Part shown: piece by piece, positions 1 to 9,668 of the stretch
Layout: each line of letters opens with the position of its first letter
Position numbering within the stretch: the stretch's first letter is position 1
NCBI RefSeq assembly: GCF_028290885.1
Contig: NZ_JAQGIZ010000250.1
Coordinates: forward strand, 1-41,458
Origin: Phenylobacterium sp.
GTDB taxonomy: Bacteria; Pseudomonadota; Alphaproteobacteria; Caulobacterales; Caulobacteraceae
Direction of reading: 5' to 3'
DNA length: 41,458 nucleotides
Program-made: the position numbers and the translations under genes
The notes under the pieces: generated by a model
Database searches by the model: none
Seen by the model: the letters and a program-made list of their open reading frames with translations, nothing else
What the model was told of the DNA's origin: nothing

Positions 1-1210
<1,210 letters not shown>

Positions 1211-1468
1211 TCGTTACGAGTGAGGCGGAGGTCCGCTCACCCCCAAGGATCTGGGGCTGGGCCGGCGTACCGCGGCGGCGCGGACGGAGATCGTCGCACG
1301 CGGCGGAACATACGGGCGGCTCCAGCCAAGTCAACGCGCTGGCTGAGGCAGAAGTTCAAGGAACCTCGCGGCGCCCTGTACGAGGCGTCAATGCGCACGG
1401 ATCAGGTTGATCTGGATAAAGCCGCGGAAACTGCGGTCGCGGGGTCCGGAAAGGGCCGCGTCGCGGGA

Positions 1469-1894
1469 TCAAGCCGGGGTGATGTCCAGGGGCGGTTCGT
1501 GTTTTTTGGCGTCCACCGCGCCGGCCTCCGCCCGGGCCGCCGCGCGCGAGGACGGAGCGCGGCCGTCCGATCGATCGCGCAGGGCGTCGGAAAAGGACCG
1601 CACCGCCTCGCCGAGCGCGTAGGTGAGGGTGGCCCTCGTGGCGCCGACGTCGTGGCCGGCATGATCGCGGGCCTTGAGCACCTTGTCCTTGGCGCTCGCC
1701 AGCGCGCCGCGCACCTTAGGGCTGTCCTTGGCTTTCGCGGCCGCCAGGGCGCCGACGGCCATCACCGCCTCGGCGATCAGGGCCTGGCCGGTCTTCGAGG
1801 CCAGGACCTCGCCGACCTGCCCCTTGCGGACCTTCTTCGGGACCTTCACCCCGGCGATCCGCTTCGGCAGCAGGCGCTTGCTCTTCTTCGACAT
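1469..1894 (-). CDS. Small basic Ala/Lys-rich protein of unknown function
   Basis: A 141-residue protein that I do not recognise. The N-terminus is strongly basic (MSKKSKRLLPKRIAGVKVPKK), followed by an Ala-rich stretch predicted helical (about residues 35-55, IAEAVMAVGALAAAKAK), another Lys/Ala region, and a charged low-complexity tail. There is no signal peptide or clear membrane segment. The start at 1894 is chosen because a GGAGG Shine-Dalgarno lies five bases upstream; two further in-frame ATG/GTG-type starts upstream lack this. It lies between the helicase and the quinohemoprotein gene, all on the minus strand, with spacing of about 260 bases to the helicase. The composition would suit a nucleic-acid-binding or nucleoid protein, but that is only an inference from charge. 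Confidence 0.7.
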   Translation of the reverse strand: MSKKSKRLLPKRIAGVKVPKKVRKGQVGEVLASKTGQALIAEAVMAVGALAAAKAKDSPKVRGALASAKDKVLKARDHAGHDVGATRATLTYALGEAVRSFSDALRDRSDGRAPSSRAAARAEAGAVDAKKHEPPLDITPA

Positions 1895-1950
1895 CGAGAC
1901 CTCCATCGGTCGCACGCTCAACGTTCGACCCCAGGCGGTGTTCCGGTCGG

Positions 1951-3897
1951 CTACCTTCCGTCTACGGAGTAGGCCAGCAGCACGTTGACGCCATTGCCGC
2001 CGGTGCCCGCCGCGCCGTTGAAGCCGCTCATCACGAACACCCGCCCGCCGGCGATGGCGGCGCCCATGCCGTCGAGGCTGCCGCCGGGCTGGCCCTTGAC
2101 TTGGTTGACGGTGTCGTAGGTCCGCGCGGTGGTGGAGTCGGCCCAGAGGATCTTGCCGCTCGCCGCGTCATAGGCGCGGAACCAGCCGTCCATGGTGCCG
2201 GAGAACACCACGCCCGGAATCGCCGACGGCGCGGCCGACTGGGCGCGGACGCAGGCGCCGCCGGTGCGGTCGCGGGAGCGATCGGCGGCGTAGCGGCAGG
2301 GCGCGACCGGGGCGGGCGTCTTCCAGAGCACCTTGCCGGTGGCCGGATCGAGCGCGTAGAGGCCGGGCGTCGCCGGCGGCTGCTGTTGGGCGAGCGGCGA
2401 CTTGCCCTTGGGCCGCAGCTCCTCGTCGATCAGGTTGATGGTGTCGGCGTTGGCCACATAGAGCCGCTGGCCGTCGGCGGCCATGCCCCACTCGATGCCG
2501 CCCAGCGCCGAGCCGCCGCCGACCTTGGTGGTCCACAGCGTGCGGCCGGTGTCGGGGTCCATGCCGTAGACCACGCCCGACTTCTGGCCGGCGAGCAGCA
2601 CCTCCTTGCCGCCCTTCTCGCCTTTCTTCGGGGGCAGCTTGAACAGGATCGGCGAGGCGCCGAAGTCATAGTCCGGGCCGTCGGGGCTTGGGCAGTTGGC
2701 GGGCTTCACCGCGTCGGTGCAGCCGACGATGAAGTTGTCCTTGTCGGTGACCTGGTTCGACCAGCGGATCTTGCCGGTGCGCACGTCCATGGCGACGATG
2801 GCGTCGGCGCCCTTGGTGTCAACCTCGGTGTAGCTGTCGCCGGTGGCGACGTAGACCAGGCCGCGCCTGGCGTTGATCGTCGGCGCCGACCAGATCGCCC
2901 CGCCGGCCGGCCCCTGCATCATGGTCCCGGCGGAGTTCTTGTGCGTCGGATGCAGCGGCTCGGCGATGACGTAGGTCTGCCAGAGCGTCTTGCCGGTCTT
3001 CAGGTCGAGGGCGGCCAGCGAGCCGCGGAAGCTGCAGCAACTATAGGTGGGCTGGTGCGCCGCGCCTTCTTCGCTGGAGGTCAGGGGTACGAAGAGCCGG
3101 TCGCCGAAGACCAGCGGCGTGCCGGTGATGCCGGCGACGGGGTTGGATTCCAGCTCGGCCGAGCGCCAGAGTGCCTTGCCGGTCTGGGCGTCGAAGGCGC
3201 GGACGGTGCGGTTGCGCTCGCCGATGAAGGTGGCCCAGCCGCTGGGCGAGATGTCCGACTTCACGATCATCGGCGTGGTGCGCGAGACCGCGCCCTCCAC
3301 CACCCAGCGGACGCAGCCGCTGGCGGGGTCGAGGGCGTAGAACTTGCCCGATCGGTTGGTGATGAACAGCCAGTCGCCGATCACCGTCGGCATGGAGCCG
3401 CCGGCCATGGCGAAGGCCCACTTGACCTTCAGCTTCGGGACGTCGGCGGCCTTGAGGCCGGGGCTGGCCTGGAAGCGGTGGGCGGTCTCCAGGCCGACGC
3501 TGGCCCAGTCCGAGCCGGTGGGGCGGATCGGCGGATTGACCTGGCACTTCACGTCGACGCCAACGGCGGCGGCGGCAGGCGCGCGGCCCTGGGCGGCCTG
3601 GGCCGGCCGTGCGGCGGCGGTGAGGTAGTCAGCGACGGCCTGCTTGTCCGCGGGCGACAGGCCCTCGGCCATGGGCTTCATGACGCCGTTGGTCAGCGCC
3701 TCGACGATGGTGGCCGGCGGCAGGGTGGCGAGCGTCGCCCGGTTCGGCGCGCGCTCGATGGCCGGCTCGTGGCAGGCCTTGCAGCGGGTGTTGAACACGC
3801 CTTCGCCGGGCGAGGCGGCCTGGGCGCGAGCCGCCAACGGGAGAGCGAGCGCGCAGGCGAGGGCGGCCAGCGCCGCCAGCTTGGACTTGAAACTCAT
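1951..3897 (-). CDS. Quinohemoprotein dehydrogenase, polyvinyl-alcohol dehydrogenase-like (cytochrome c + PQQ propeller)
   Basis: A 648-residue periplasmic oxidoreductase. The start at 3897 gives a clean signal peptide (MSFKSKLAALAALACALALP...ARAQA) and has a GGGGGA ribosome site upstream. Next comes a class I cytochrome c domain with heme motif CKACH at residues 39-43 and a likely Met axial ligand in the GVMKPMAEGL stretch. From about residue 125 to the end there are repeated propeller blades of the ALDPASGC / AFDAQTGKALW / ALDLKTGKTLWQ / AMDVRTGKIRW type, the hallmark of PQQ-dependent dehydrogenases. A vicinal Cys pair at 287-288 (YSCCSFRG) matches the disulfide ring seen next to PQQ in this superfamily. 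The N-terminal heme domain followed by propeller is the order known for polyvinyl-alcohol dehydrogenase (PVADH). The real substrate is unknown, and no PVA hydrolase or PQQ synthesis gene lies nearby. Confidence 0.85.
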   Translation of the reverse strand: MSFKSKLAALAALACALALPLAARAQAASPGEGVFNTRCKACHEPAIERAPNRATLATLPPATIVEALTNGVMKPMAEGLSPADKQAVADYLTAAARPAQAAQGRAPAAAAVGVDVKCQVNPPIRPTGSDWASVGLETAHRFQASPGLKAADVPKLKVKWAFAMAGGSMPTVIGDWLFITNRSGKFYALDPASGCVRWVVEGAVSRTTPMIVKSDISPSGWATFIGERNRTVRAFDAQTGKALWRSAELESNPVAGITGTPLVFGDRLFVPLTSSEEGAAHQPTYSCCSFRGSLAALDLKTGKTLWQTYVIAEPLHPTHKNSAGTMMQGPAGGAIWSAPTINARRGLVYVATGDSYTEVDTKGADAIVAMDVRTGKIRWSNQVTDKDNFIVGCTDAVKPANCPSPDGPDYDFGASPILFKLPPKKGEKGGKEVLLAGQKSGVVYGMDPDTGRTLWTTKVGGGSALGGIEWGMAADGQRLYVANADTINLIDEELRPKGKSPLAQQQPPATPGLYALDPATGKVLWKTPAPVAPCRYAADRSRDRTGGACVRAQSAAPSAIPGVVFSGTMDGWFRAYDAASGKILWADSTTARTYDTVNQVKGQPGGSLDGMGAAIAGGRVFVMSGFNGAAGTGGNGVNVLLAYSVDGR

Positions 3898-4006
3898 TCC
3901 CCCGAACCTTCTTTGTGTCGCCCAAGCTTGCAGGCGCGTTCTTGCGGCGAGATTGCAGGGATGACGTCGGGCGCTCAAGGGCGAGGCCATCGGCTCCGAG
4001 TCATCG

Positions 4007-4147
4007 ACTTCCCCCGGTACGGGGGAAATGTCGCCTATGGCCGAAGGCTGGGCGACAATGGGGGAGGTGTTGTCTGCGGTTCGACTTCCCCCATCGACCC
4101 GCGACGCAAGAGCGTCTTGGGCCACTTCCCCCGTACCGGGGGAAGAC
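4007..4147. repeat. Intergenic TTCCCCC palindromic repeat cluster
   Basis: Within the 408-base gap between two divergent genes there are three copies of a CTTCCCCC module. Two are palindromic: TTCCCCCG-gta-CGGGGGAA at 4009-4027 and CTTCCCCC-gtacc-GGGGGAAG at 4125-4145. A half copy sits at about 4084-4092. A GACGC-aaga-GCGTC hairpin lies between the half copy and the second palindrome. Both ends of the cluster carry the same sequence in opposite orientation, as in bacterial interspersed extragenic palindromes. I see no gene here, although the minus-strand frame of the neighbouring quinohemoprotein stays open through it and could be mis-annotated as a longer N-terminus. The rest of the gap (3898-4006 and 4148-4305) shows nothing else I can name. 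Confidence 0.7.
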
Positions 4148-4305
4148 TTGGCGGCGCCTTCGCAGCTTGGCTCACGCGCTTGGCACGCTACTGCGTAGCG
4201 AAACGCGGGTGTTGGGCGGATAGCTTGCGGGTGGCCCCGCCTCCATGGCAGCTTCGGCGGTCGGTTGCGTTCCTTTCCACTGCGGGCCGGTGTCAGGAGC
4301 AAGCG

Positions 4306-4866
4306 ATGGGGGCTGCTAAGGAATCCAACGAGGCAATCAAGATTGTCCTCTTCTCGATGGGGGCGGCGGTCGCCTATGGACTTATCCACGATCAGGTCAC
4401 TGCGCATCTTTGCGTCGAATATTTCTCAATCGCCCATCCGCCTGTATTCGCGACCAGCTCACCATTTCTGCTTGCGCTGGGCTGGGGGGTCATCGCGACT
4501 TGGTGGGTCGGCCTGCCGCTTGGACTTGGCCTGGCGGCCGCCGCCAGAATCGGGCCAGCGCCCAGATTAGGCTTCCTCGAACTGCGATCGGCGGTCGTGA
4601 AGCTCATGATAGCCAGCGCCATTGCCGCTATCATCAGCGGCCTCCTCGGCGCGTTCCTCGTCGCCACCGGCCGTGCTCAAGTGCCGGGCGGCTGGGGGAC
4701 GATCATTCCGCCGGCCAAGCAGGTCGCGTTCTCCGCCGACGCTTGGGCTCACTTGGCAAGTTACGGCTTCGGCATTTTGGGAGGCCTCTTCCTGATCGGC
4801 CACACGATCTGGCGGCGCGTCGGCAGGCCGTCCAGGCGTCTGAGGACGGACGCTCCTTTCGGCTAG
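4306..4866 (+). CDS. Uncharacterised integral membrane protein with four predicted helices
   Basis: A 186-residue membrane protein. The ATG at 4306 has an AGGAG site six bases upstream, which decides the start. Hydrophobic segments are visible at about residues 11-30 (IKIVLFSMGAAVAYGLIHDQV), 48-80 (SPFLLALGWGVIATWWVGLP onward), 95-120 (MIASAIAAIISGLLGAFLVA) and 150-170 (YGFGILGGLFLIGHTIW). A conserved-looking soluble patch after helix 1 reads HDQVTAHLCVEYFSIAHPPV, and the GWGVIATWW stretch is tryptophan-rich. These two patches recall an uncharacterised membrane-protein family seen in several phyla, but I recall no name or function for it. It stands alone, between repeats and the convergent parE gene, 22 bases from the parE stop. 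Confidence 0.75.
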   Translation: MGAAKESNEAIKIVLFSMGAAVAYGLIHDQVTAHLCVEYFSIAHPPVFATSSPFLLALGWGVIATWWVGLPLGLGLAAAARIGPAPRLGFLELRSAVVKLMIASAIAAIISGLLGAFLVATGRAQVPGGWGTIIPPAKQVAFSADAWAHLASYGFGILGGLFLIGHTIWRRVGRPSRRLRTDAPFG

Positions 4867-4888
4867 GGTCTCCGGCTCTCGAACCGGC

Positions 4889-6958
4889 CTAGACGTCCAG
4901 ATCCGCCACCGCGAACTCGGCGTTTTCCTGGATGAACTGGAAGCGCAACTCGGGCTTGCGGCCCATCAGCTGTTCGACCAGGGCCTCGACCACCTCCTCG
5001 GCGCGGGGCAGGGTGACGCGGGCGAGCGTGCGCTTGGAAGGATCCATGGTGGTCTCCTTCAGCTGGGCCGGCATCATTTCGCCGAGGCCCTTGAAGCGGC
5101 TGATCTCCGGCTTCTTGCCCTTGAACTCGCCAGCCAGCAGTTCGTCGCGGTGGGCGTCGTCGCGGGCGTAGACGATCTTGGTCCCGTGGCTCAGCCGATA
5201 GAGCGGCGGCAGGGCCAGGTAGAGGCGGCCCGAGCGGATCATGTCGGGCATGGTGCGGTAGAAGAAGGTGATCAGCAGGCTTGCGATGTGGGCGCCGTCG
5301 ACGTCGGCGTCGGTCATGATCACCACGCGGTCGTAGCGCAGGTCCTCTTCCCTGAATTTCGAGCCGCCATGGACGCCGAGCGCCAGGAGCAGGTCGGAGA
5401 GCTCCTTGTTGGCGCCCAGCTTGTCGAGGGTCGCCGATGCCACGTTCAGGATCTTCCCGCGCAGAGGCAGGATCGCCTGGCTCTTGCGGTCGCGGGCCTG
5501 CTTGGCTGAGCCGCCGGCTGAGTCGCCCTCGACCAGGAAGATCTCGGTGCCGTCGATGGCGTTGCCCGAACAGTCGGCGAGCTTGCCGGGCAGGCGAAGC
5601 TTGCGGGTGGCCGAGGCGCGGGCGACCTCCTTGTCCTTGCGGCGCTTCAGACGCTCCTCGGCGCGCTCGATGACGAATTCGAGCAGGGCGGAGGCGGACT
5701 TGGGCTGGGCGGTCAGCCAGTGGTCGAAGGGGTCGCGAAGCGCGGTCTCCACCAGGCGCTGGGCGTCGGCGGAGGACAGCCGCTCCTTGGTCTGGCCCTG
5801 GAACTCGGGGTCGCGGATGAAGACGCTGACCAGGGCGCCGGCCTGGGCGATGACGTCGTCGGCGGTGAGGATCGCGCCGCGCTTCTCGCCGGTCAGCTCG
5901 GCATAGGCCTTGAGCCCCCGCGTCAGCGCCGCCCGCAGGCCCGCCTCGTGCGTGCCGCCTTCCGGGGTCGGGACCGTGTTGCAGTAGGACTGCAGGAAGC
6001 CGTCGGCCTCGCCGAAGCCGGCGGGCGTCCAGGCGATGGCCCACTCGACCTTGCCGGTCTCGCCAGGACGCGAATAGCGGCCGGCGAAGGGCTCGGGGGT
6101 GACGGTCTCGATGTCCTTGACCCGCTCGGCCAGGAAGTCGGCGAGGCCGTTCGGGAAGCGGAAGGTCCCCTCCGCCGGAGTCTGGTCGTGGATGCGGGAC
6201 GGATCGCAGGACCAGCGGATCTCGACGCCGCCGAACAGGTAGGCCTTGGAGCGGGCCATGCGGTAGAGCCGCGCCGGCTTGAACGCCACCCCCTCGCCGA
6301 AGATCACTGGGTCGGGGGAGAAGGCGATGGCCGTGCCGTGCTTGCGCGTGGGCCCGAGCTTCTCGATGTCGCCCAGCGGCTTGCCGCGGGTGAAGGCTTG
6401 GCGCCACTCGAAGCCGTCCTTCCAGGCCGTGACCTCGACCCGTTCGGAGAGCGCGTTGACCACCGAGACGCCGACGCCATGCAGGCCGCCGGAGGTCTCG
6501 TAGGCCTTGCCGGAGAATTTCCCGCCGGAGTGCAGGACGGTCATGATGACCTCCAGCGCCGACTTGCCCGGATGCTTGGGGTGCGGGTCGACGGGGATGC
6601 CGCGGCCATCGTCGGTGACGGTGAGCTGGCCGTCGGCGTCGAGGCGCACCGAGATGACCTTGGCGTGGCCGGCCACCGCCTCGTCCATGGCGTTGTCCAG
6701 CACCTCGGCGAACAGGTGGTGCAGCGCGCGCTCGTCGGTGCCGCCGATGTACATGCCCGGCCGCTTGCGGACCGGCTCCAGGCCCTCGAGGACCTCGATG
6801 TCCTTGGCGGAGTAGCCGGAGGGCTTCACCCCGCCCACGGCCGGATCCGGCCTGGGCTCATGGCTCTCGGCCAGCGGCGACGCCGGCGCTGGGTTCAGCG
6901 CGTCGTCGAACAGGGAGGCCTGGGGCTGAGCGGCGGATTTGGCGGGGGGTGGGGACAT
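4889..6958 (-). CDS. parE: DNA topoisomerase IV subunit B
   Basis: The 689-residue ATPase subunit of topoisomerase IV, which with ParC decatenates daughter chromosomes. After a variable Pro/Ala-rich N-terminus, the GHKL ATPase domain starts at the typical KDIEVLEGLEPVRKRPGMYI stretch. Visible ATP-site motifs are EVLDNAMDEA (Mg-binding Asn), DGRGIP and GGLHGVG. The transducer domain follows, and then the TOPRIM domain with EGDSAGG and DADVDGAHI, which hold the acidic metal ligands. The start at 6958 (MSPPPAKSAAQ) is preferred to the upstream in-frame ATG at 7063 because that would run into the divergent promoter region. The length and the absence of a GyrB-type insertion favour ParE over GyrB. 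parC is not in the window. Confidence 0.93.
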   Translation of the reverse strand: MSPPPAKSAAQPQASLFDDALNPAPASPLAESHEPRPDPAVGGVKPSGYSAKDIEVLEGLEPVRKRPGMYIGGTDERALHHLFAEVLDNAMDEAVAGHAKVISVRLDADGQLTVTDDGRGIPVDPHPKHPGKSALEVIMTVLHSGGKFSGKAYETSGGLHGVGVSVVNALSERVEVTAWKDGFEWRQAFTRGKPLGDIEKLGPTRKHGTAIAFSPDPVIFGEGVAFKPARLYRMARSKAYLFGGVEIRWSCDPSRIHDQTPAEGTFRFPNGLADFLAERVKDIETVTPEPFAGRYSRPGETGKVEWAIAWTPAGFGEADGFLQSYCNTVPTPEGGTHEAGLRAALTRGLKAYAELTGEKRGAILTADDVIAQAGALVSVFIRDPEFQGQTKERLSSADAQRLVETALRDPFDHWLTAQPKSASALLEFVIERAEERLKRRKDKEVARASATRKLRLPGKLADCSGNAIDGTEIFLVEGDSAGGSAKQARDRKSQAILPLRGKILNVASATLDKLGANKELSDLLLALGVHGGSKFREEDLRYDRVVIMTDADVDGAHIASLLITFFYRTMPDMIRSGRLYLALPPLYRLSHGTKIVYARDDAHRDELLAGEFKGKKPEISRFKGLGEMMPAQLKETTMDPSKRTLARVTLPRAEEVVEALVEQLMGRKPELRFQFIQENAEFAVADLDV

Positions 6959-7127
6959 GGACCGGTAAGCGTGCGGCGATTCTGACTGCGCCCGATATGA
7001 ATCGGCGGGCGCGGGAAGGCAATGCGGCGCGTGGGGCGATGCGGCGCGGCTTGCGGGCATCAACCGGGGCTATCGCGCCCACCGATTTCGCCCTTAGATT
7101 GTTGGCGTCGGACCTCGGGGGTGTCGC

Positions 7128-8975
7128 ATGATTGGCAAGTTCGTTCTTCTGGCCGCTTCGGCCCTCGCTCTGGCCGGCGCAGGGCAGGCATCGGCGGCTG
7201 GCTGCCAGCTTCAAAAGATTGCCGAGCTGCCGGTCACCATGGCGGGCCTGAGGCCGCTGATTCCAGCTAAGCTGAACGGCAAGGATGCGCTCTTCCTGGT
7301 GGACACGGGCGCATTCTTTTCCGTCCTCACGCCGGAAGCGGTGGCGGCCTACGGCGTCAGGACCTACGCCCCGCCCATGGGGCTCACCATTCGGGGCGTC
7401 GGCGGCGGCGAGGCGCAGGTCCGCGTCGGCAAGGTCGCCGAATTCACCTATGCAGGCGTGCCGCTGAAGGGCGTCGAATTCCTGGTGACCGCGGGAACCT
7501 TCGCGCCGGAGGCGGCCGGTTTGATCGGCCAGAACGTGCTCGGCGTCACGGACGTGGAATTCGATCTAGCCAATGGCGTGATCCGACTATTCCTGGCCAA
7601 CGGCGGCTGCGGCGACAAGAACCTCGCCTACTGGTCCGCAGGCAAGGCGTCGTCCATCCTTACTATCGAGGACCAGACGCCGGTGCAGCCGCACGTTGTG
7701 GCGCGGGCGAAGATCGACGGCCATTCGATCAGGGTGATGTTCGATACGGGTTCGCCCGTCTCCTACCTCAGCAACCCGGCCGCGGCGCGCGCCGGCGTCA
7801 AGCCATCCTCCGAGGGCGTGGTTTCCGGCGGAATCACCTCGGGCTTCGGCAACCGGATGCTGGAAAGTTCGATCGCCCCCTTCGACAGCTTCGCTATCGG
7901 CGATGAAGAAGTCCAACACACTCGGCTGCGAACGGCGGACATCGAACTCGGCCAAGCCGACATGCTGATCGGCAGCGACTTCTTCCTGTCCCACCGCGTG
8001 ATGATCGCCAAGAGCCAGCGGCGCGTCTATTTCACCTACAACGGCGGGCCGGTGTTCCGCCTGGATGGCCAGGACACTCAGCTCGCCAAGGCAGACACTG
8101 CGCCGGCCTCTGGACCTGCGGCTGGGCCGACGGGCGGGACCGCCGTGACGGCGACGAGCGACGGGCCGAAGGATGCCGAGGAGTTCAGCCGTCGCGGCGC
8201 GGCTTCCGCGGCGCGACGTGACTTCCCAGCCGCCATCGCCGACTTCAGCCGCGCAATCGAGCTGGAGCCGACGAAGGGCCGCCCCTACCACGACAGAGCC
8301 TTGGCGCGGTGGAACAACGGCCAGCCGGTGTTGGCCATGGCGGACCTGGACCAGGCGCTGAAATATGAGCCCCACGATCTGCAGGCGCTGACTTTACGAG
8401 GCGAACTCTATCTGGCGACGAACGATCCTACGCGCGCGCAGGCGGACTTTGAGTCCGCCACGAAACTTGCGCCGCAGGATAGTGGCCTGCAGTTGCAGAT
8501 CGCCGGCGCCTATTCCCGTGCGCGCCGTTTTGACGACGCCATCCGGCGGTTCGACAGCTGGATCGCCGCCCATCCGAACGATCCGGACCTCGGCTCTGTG
8601 CTGAATTCCCGCTGCTGGACGAGGGCGTTATGGGGCAAGGGCCTCGACATCGCGCTGGCAGACTGCGACGCGGCCATGAAGCGGGGGTTGAGGATTTCCG
8701 CCGTCATGGACAGCCGCGGCCTGGTGCTGTTGCGCCTGGGCCGTGTCGATGACGCAATCGCCCAGTACGACAGCTCGATCCGCCTGCAGCCCAAGAACCC
8801 CTGGTCGCTCTATGGACGCGGCCTCGCCAAGGTGAAAAAAGGCGCCAAGGCGGAAGGTGAGGCCGATATCCAGGCGGCGCTCGCCCTTCAGCCGAACCTG
8901 GCCCAGCAGGCGAAGAGCTATGGCATCGAACCGGAGGATCCCTCCGCAGGGGAGGCAACGAGGGCGGCGGGCTAA
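7128..8975 (+). CDS. Exported two-lobed retropepsin-like aspartic protease with C-terminal TPR repeats
   Basis: A 615-residue protein with a signal peptide (MIGKFVLLAASALALAGAGQASA). Two retropepsin-like lobes follow. The first has FLVDTGAFFS with the candidate catalytic Asp59, the second MFDTGSPVSY with Asp206. Each lobe is followed by a hydrophobic-Gly motif (AGLIGQNVLG, about 130-139, and DMLIGSDFF, about 275-285), as in this fold. A Pro/Ala/Thr linker at about 325-350 leads to TPR-like helical repeats to the C-terminus (for example DFPAAIADFSRAIELEPTKG). Retropepsins normally dimerise to place two Asp residues together, so two lobes on one chain could form the active site internally. The start at 7128 fits the signal peptide. 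The gene is divergent from parE, and its stop overlaps the stop of the TonB-C-like gene by four bases. The substrate is unknown. Confidence 0.82.
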   Translation: MIGKFVLLAASALALAGAGQASAAGCQLQKIAELPVTMAGLRPLIPAKLNGKDALFLVDTGAFFSVLTPEAVAAYGVRTYAPPMGLTIRGVGGGEAQVRVGKVAEFTYAGVPLKGVEFLVTAGTFAPEAAGLIGQNVLGVTDVEFDLANGVIRLFLANGGCGDKNLAYWSAGKASSILTIEDQTPVQPHVVARAKIDGHSIRVMFDTGSPVSYLSNPAAARAGVKPSSEGVVSGGITSGFGNRMLESSIAPFDSFAIGDEEVQHTRLRTADIELGQADMLIGSDFFLSHRVMIAKSQRRVYFTYNGGPVFRLDGQDTQLAKADTAPASGPAAGPTGGTAVTATSDGPKDAEEFSRRGAASAARRDFPAAIADFSRAIELEPTKGRPYHDRALARWNNGQPVLAMADLDQALKYEPHDLQALTLRGELYLATNDPTRAQADFESATKLAPQDSGLQLQIAGAYSRARRFDDAIRRFDSWIAAHPNDPDLGSVLNSRCWTRALWGKGLDIALADCDAAMKRGLRISAVMDSRGLVLLRLGRVDDAIAQYDSSIRLQPKNPWSLYGRGLAKVKKGAKAEGEADIQAALALQPNLAQQAKSYGIEPEDPSAGEATRAAG

Positions 8976-9664
8976 TAGGTCAGGTTCGCCACCGGCGGGC
9001 CGAAGTTCATGGGGATGTTGACGCCGTAGACGACCGGCTTTCCGGCCACCAGCGCCGGCTTGAGCTTCAGGTAGGGGGCAAAGCGCAGCAGCATGGTTCC
9101 AAAGCCCTTTCCCGGCGGATTCTGATAGACCACGACGCACTGATGGGTTGTCCCGAGCTTGCCCAGGAGGCAGTTCATCACGGCGCGCCCCGCCAGGTGA
9201 CCGTGGGAGATCGCCGGGGTGGCGGTGGTCGCGAAGTCGCCGGGCTTGGGCTGTACGCGCCAGTCCGGTGGGGTGTCGGCTGCGGGCCAGCTGGCGGAGA
9301 TCACGACCTCGGTCCCGGCGGGGCGGTCCGCCTCGGCGGCCGGCTTCATCCGGTACTTGGGCGCCAGGGCGAGCAGGGCCTCGCCGAAGCCCGCGCCCTC
9401 GGGACGCTGCAGCATCACCTGACAGTCTGAGAGCACGCCGGAGGGGGCGGCCGTGCAACGGGCGACGGCGCTGCCTTCGGTCCGGCGGGCCGCCGCCTTG
9501 GCCGGCCAGGCGGCCATGACCTCATCGTTGCTGGGCGCCGCGGCGACGTCGGCCTTCGACGGACCGTAGAGGCTCGCAGCGGCGGCCTCGCCGACTTCCT
9601 GCGCCTGCGCTGCGCCGCCGGCCAGTACGACGGCGGCCAGCGAGAGCCAGATCTCCCCGCGCAT
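8972..9664 (-). CDS. Exported protein with two TonB C-terminal-like domains
   Basis: A 230-residue protein starting with a signal peptide (MRGEIWLSLAAVVLAGGAAQAQ). Two segments resemble the TonB C-terminal fold: about residues 66-108 (VARCTAAPSGVLSDCQVM, then GFGEALLALAPKYRMKP) and about 160-205 (AVMNCLLGKLGTTHQCVVV, then GFGTMLLRFAPYLKLKP). Each has a Cys pair framing a turn and ends in a very similar A-P-x-[YL]-[KR]-[ML]-K-P strand, which suggests an internal duplication. Unlike a genuine energy transducer, it has no uncleaved membrane anchor and no long proline-rich linker, and no exbB or exbD is nearby. It lies four bases downstream of the M61 peptidase stop-side and is probably co-transcribed with it, and it is convergent with the retropepsin gene. 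It is probably a soluble periplasmic protein of unknown role. Confidence 0.75.
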   Translation of the reverse strand: MRGEIWLSLAAVVLAGGAAQAQEVGEAAAASLYGPSKADVAAAPSNDEVMAAWPAKAAARRTEGSAVARCTAAPSGVLSDCQVMLQRPEGAGFGEALLALAPKYRMKPAAEADRPAGTEVVISASWPAADTPPDWRVQPKPGDFATTATPAISHGHLAGRAVMNCLLGKLGTTHQCVVVYQNPPGKGFGTMLLRFAPYLKLKPALVAGKPVVYGVNIPMNFGPPVANLTY

Positions 9665-9668
9665 GCCG

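Noticed and set aside
1211..1468. Possible small gene between the helicase and the basic protein
   Set aside because: Frames are open on both strands, but none has a supported ribosome site or sensible composition; probably promoter and leader sequence.
2101..4866. A 921-residue plus-strand open frame across the quinohemoprotein gene
   Set aside because: It is the antisense shadow of a gene with clear heme and PQQ motifs. Only its last 186 residues, from the ATG at 4306 with its own ribosome site, are a credible protein.
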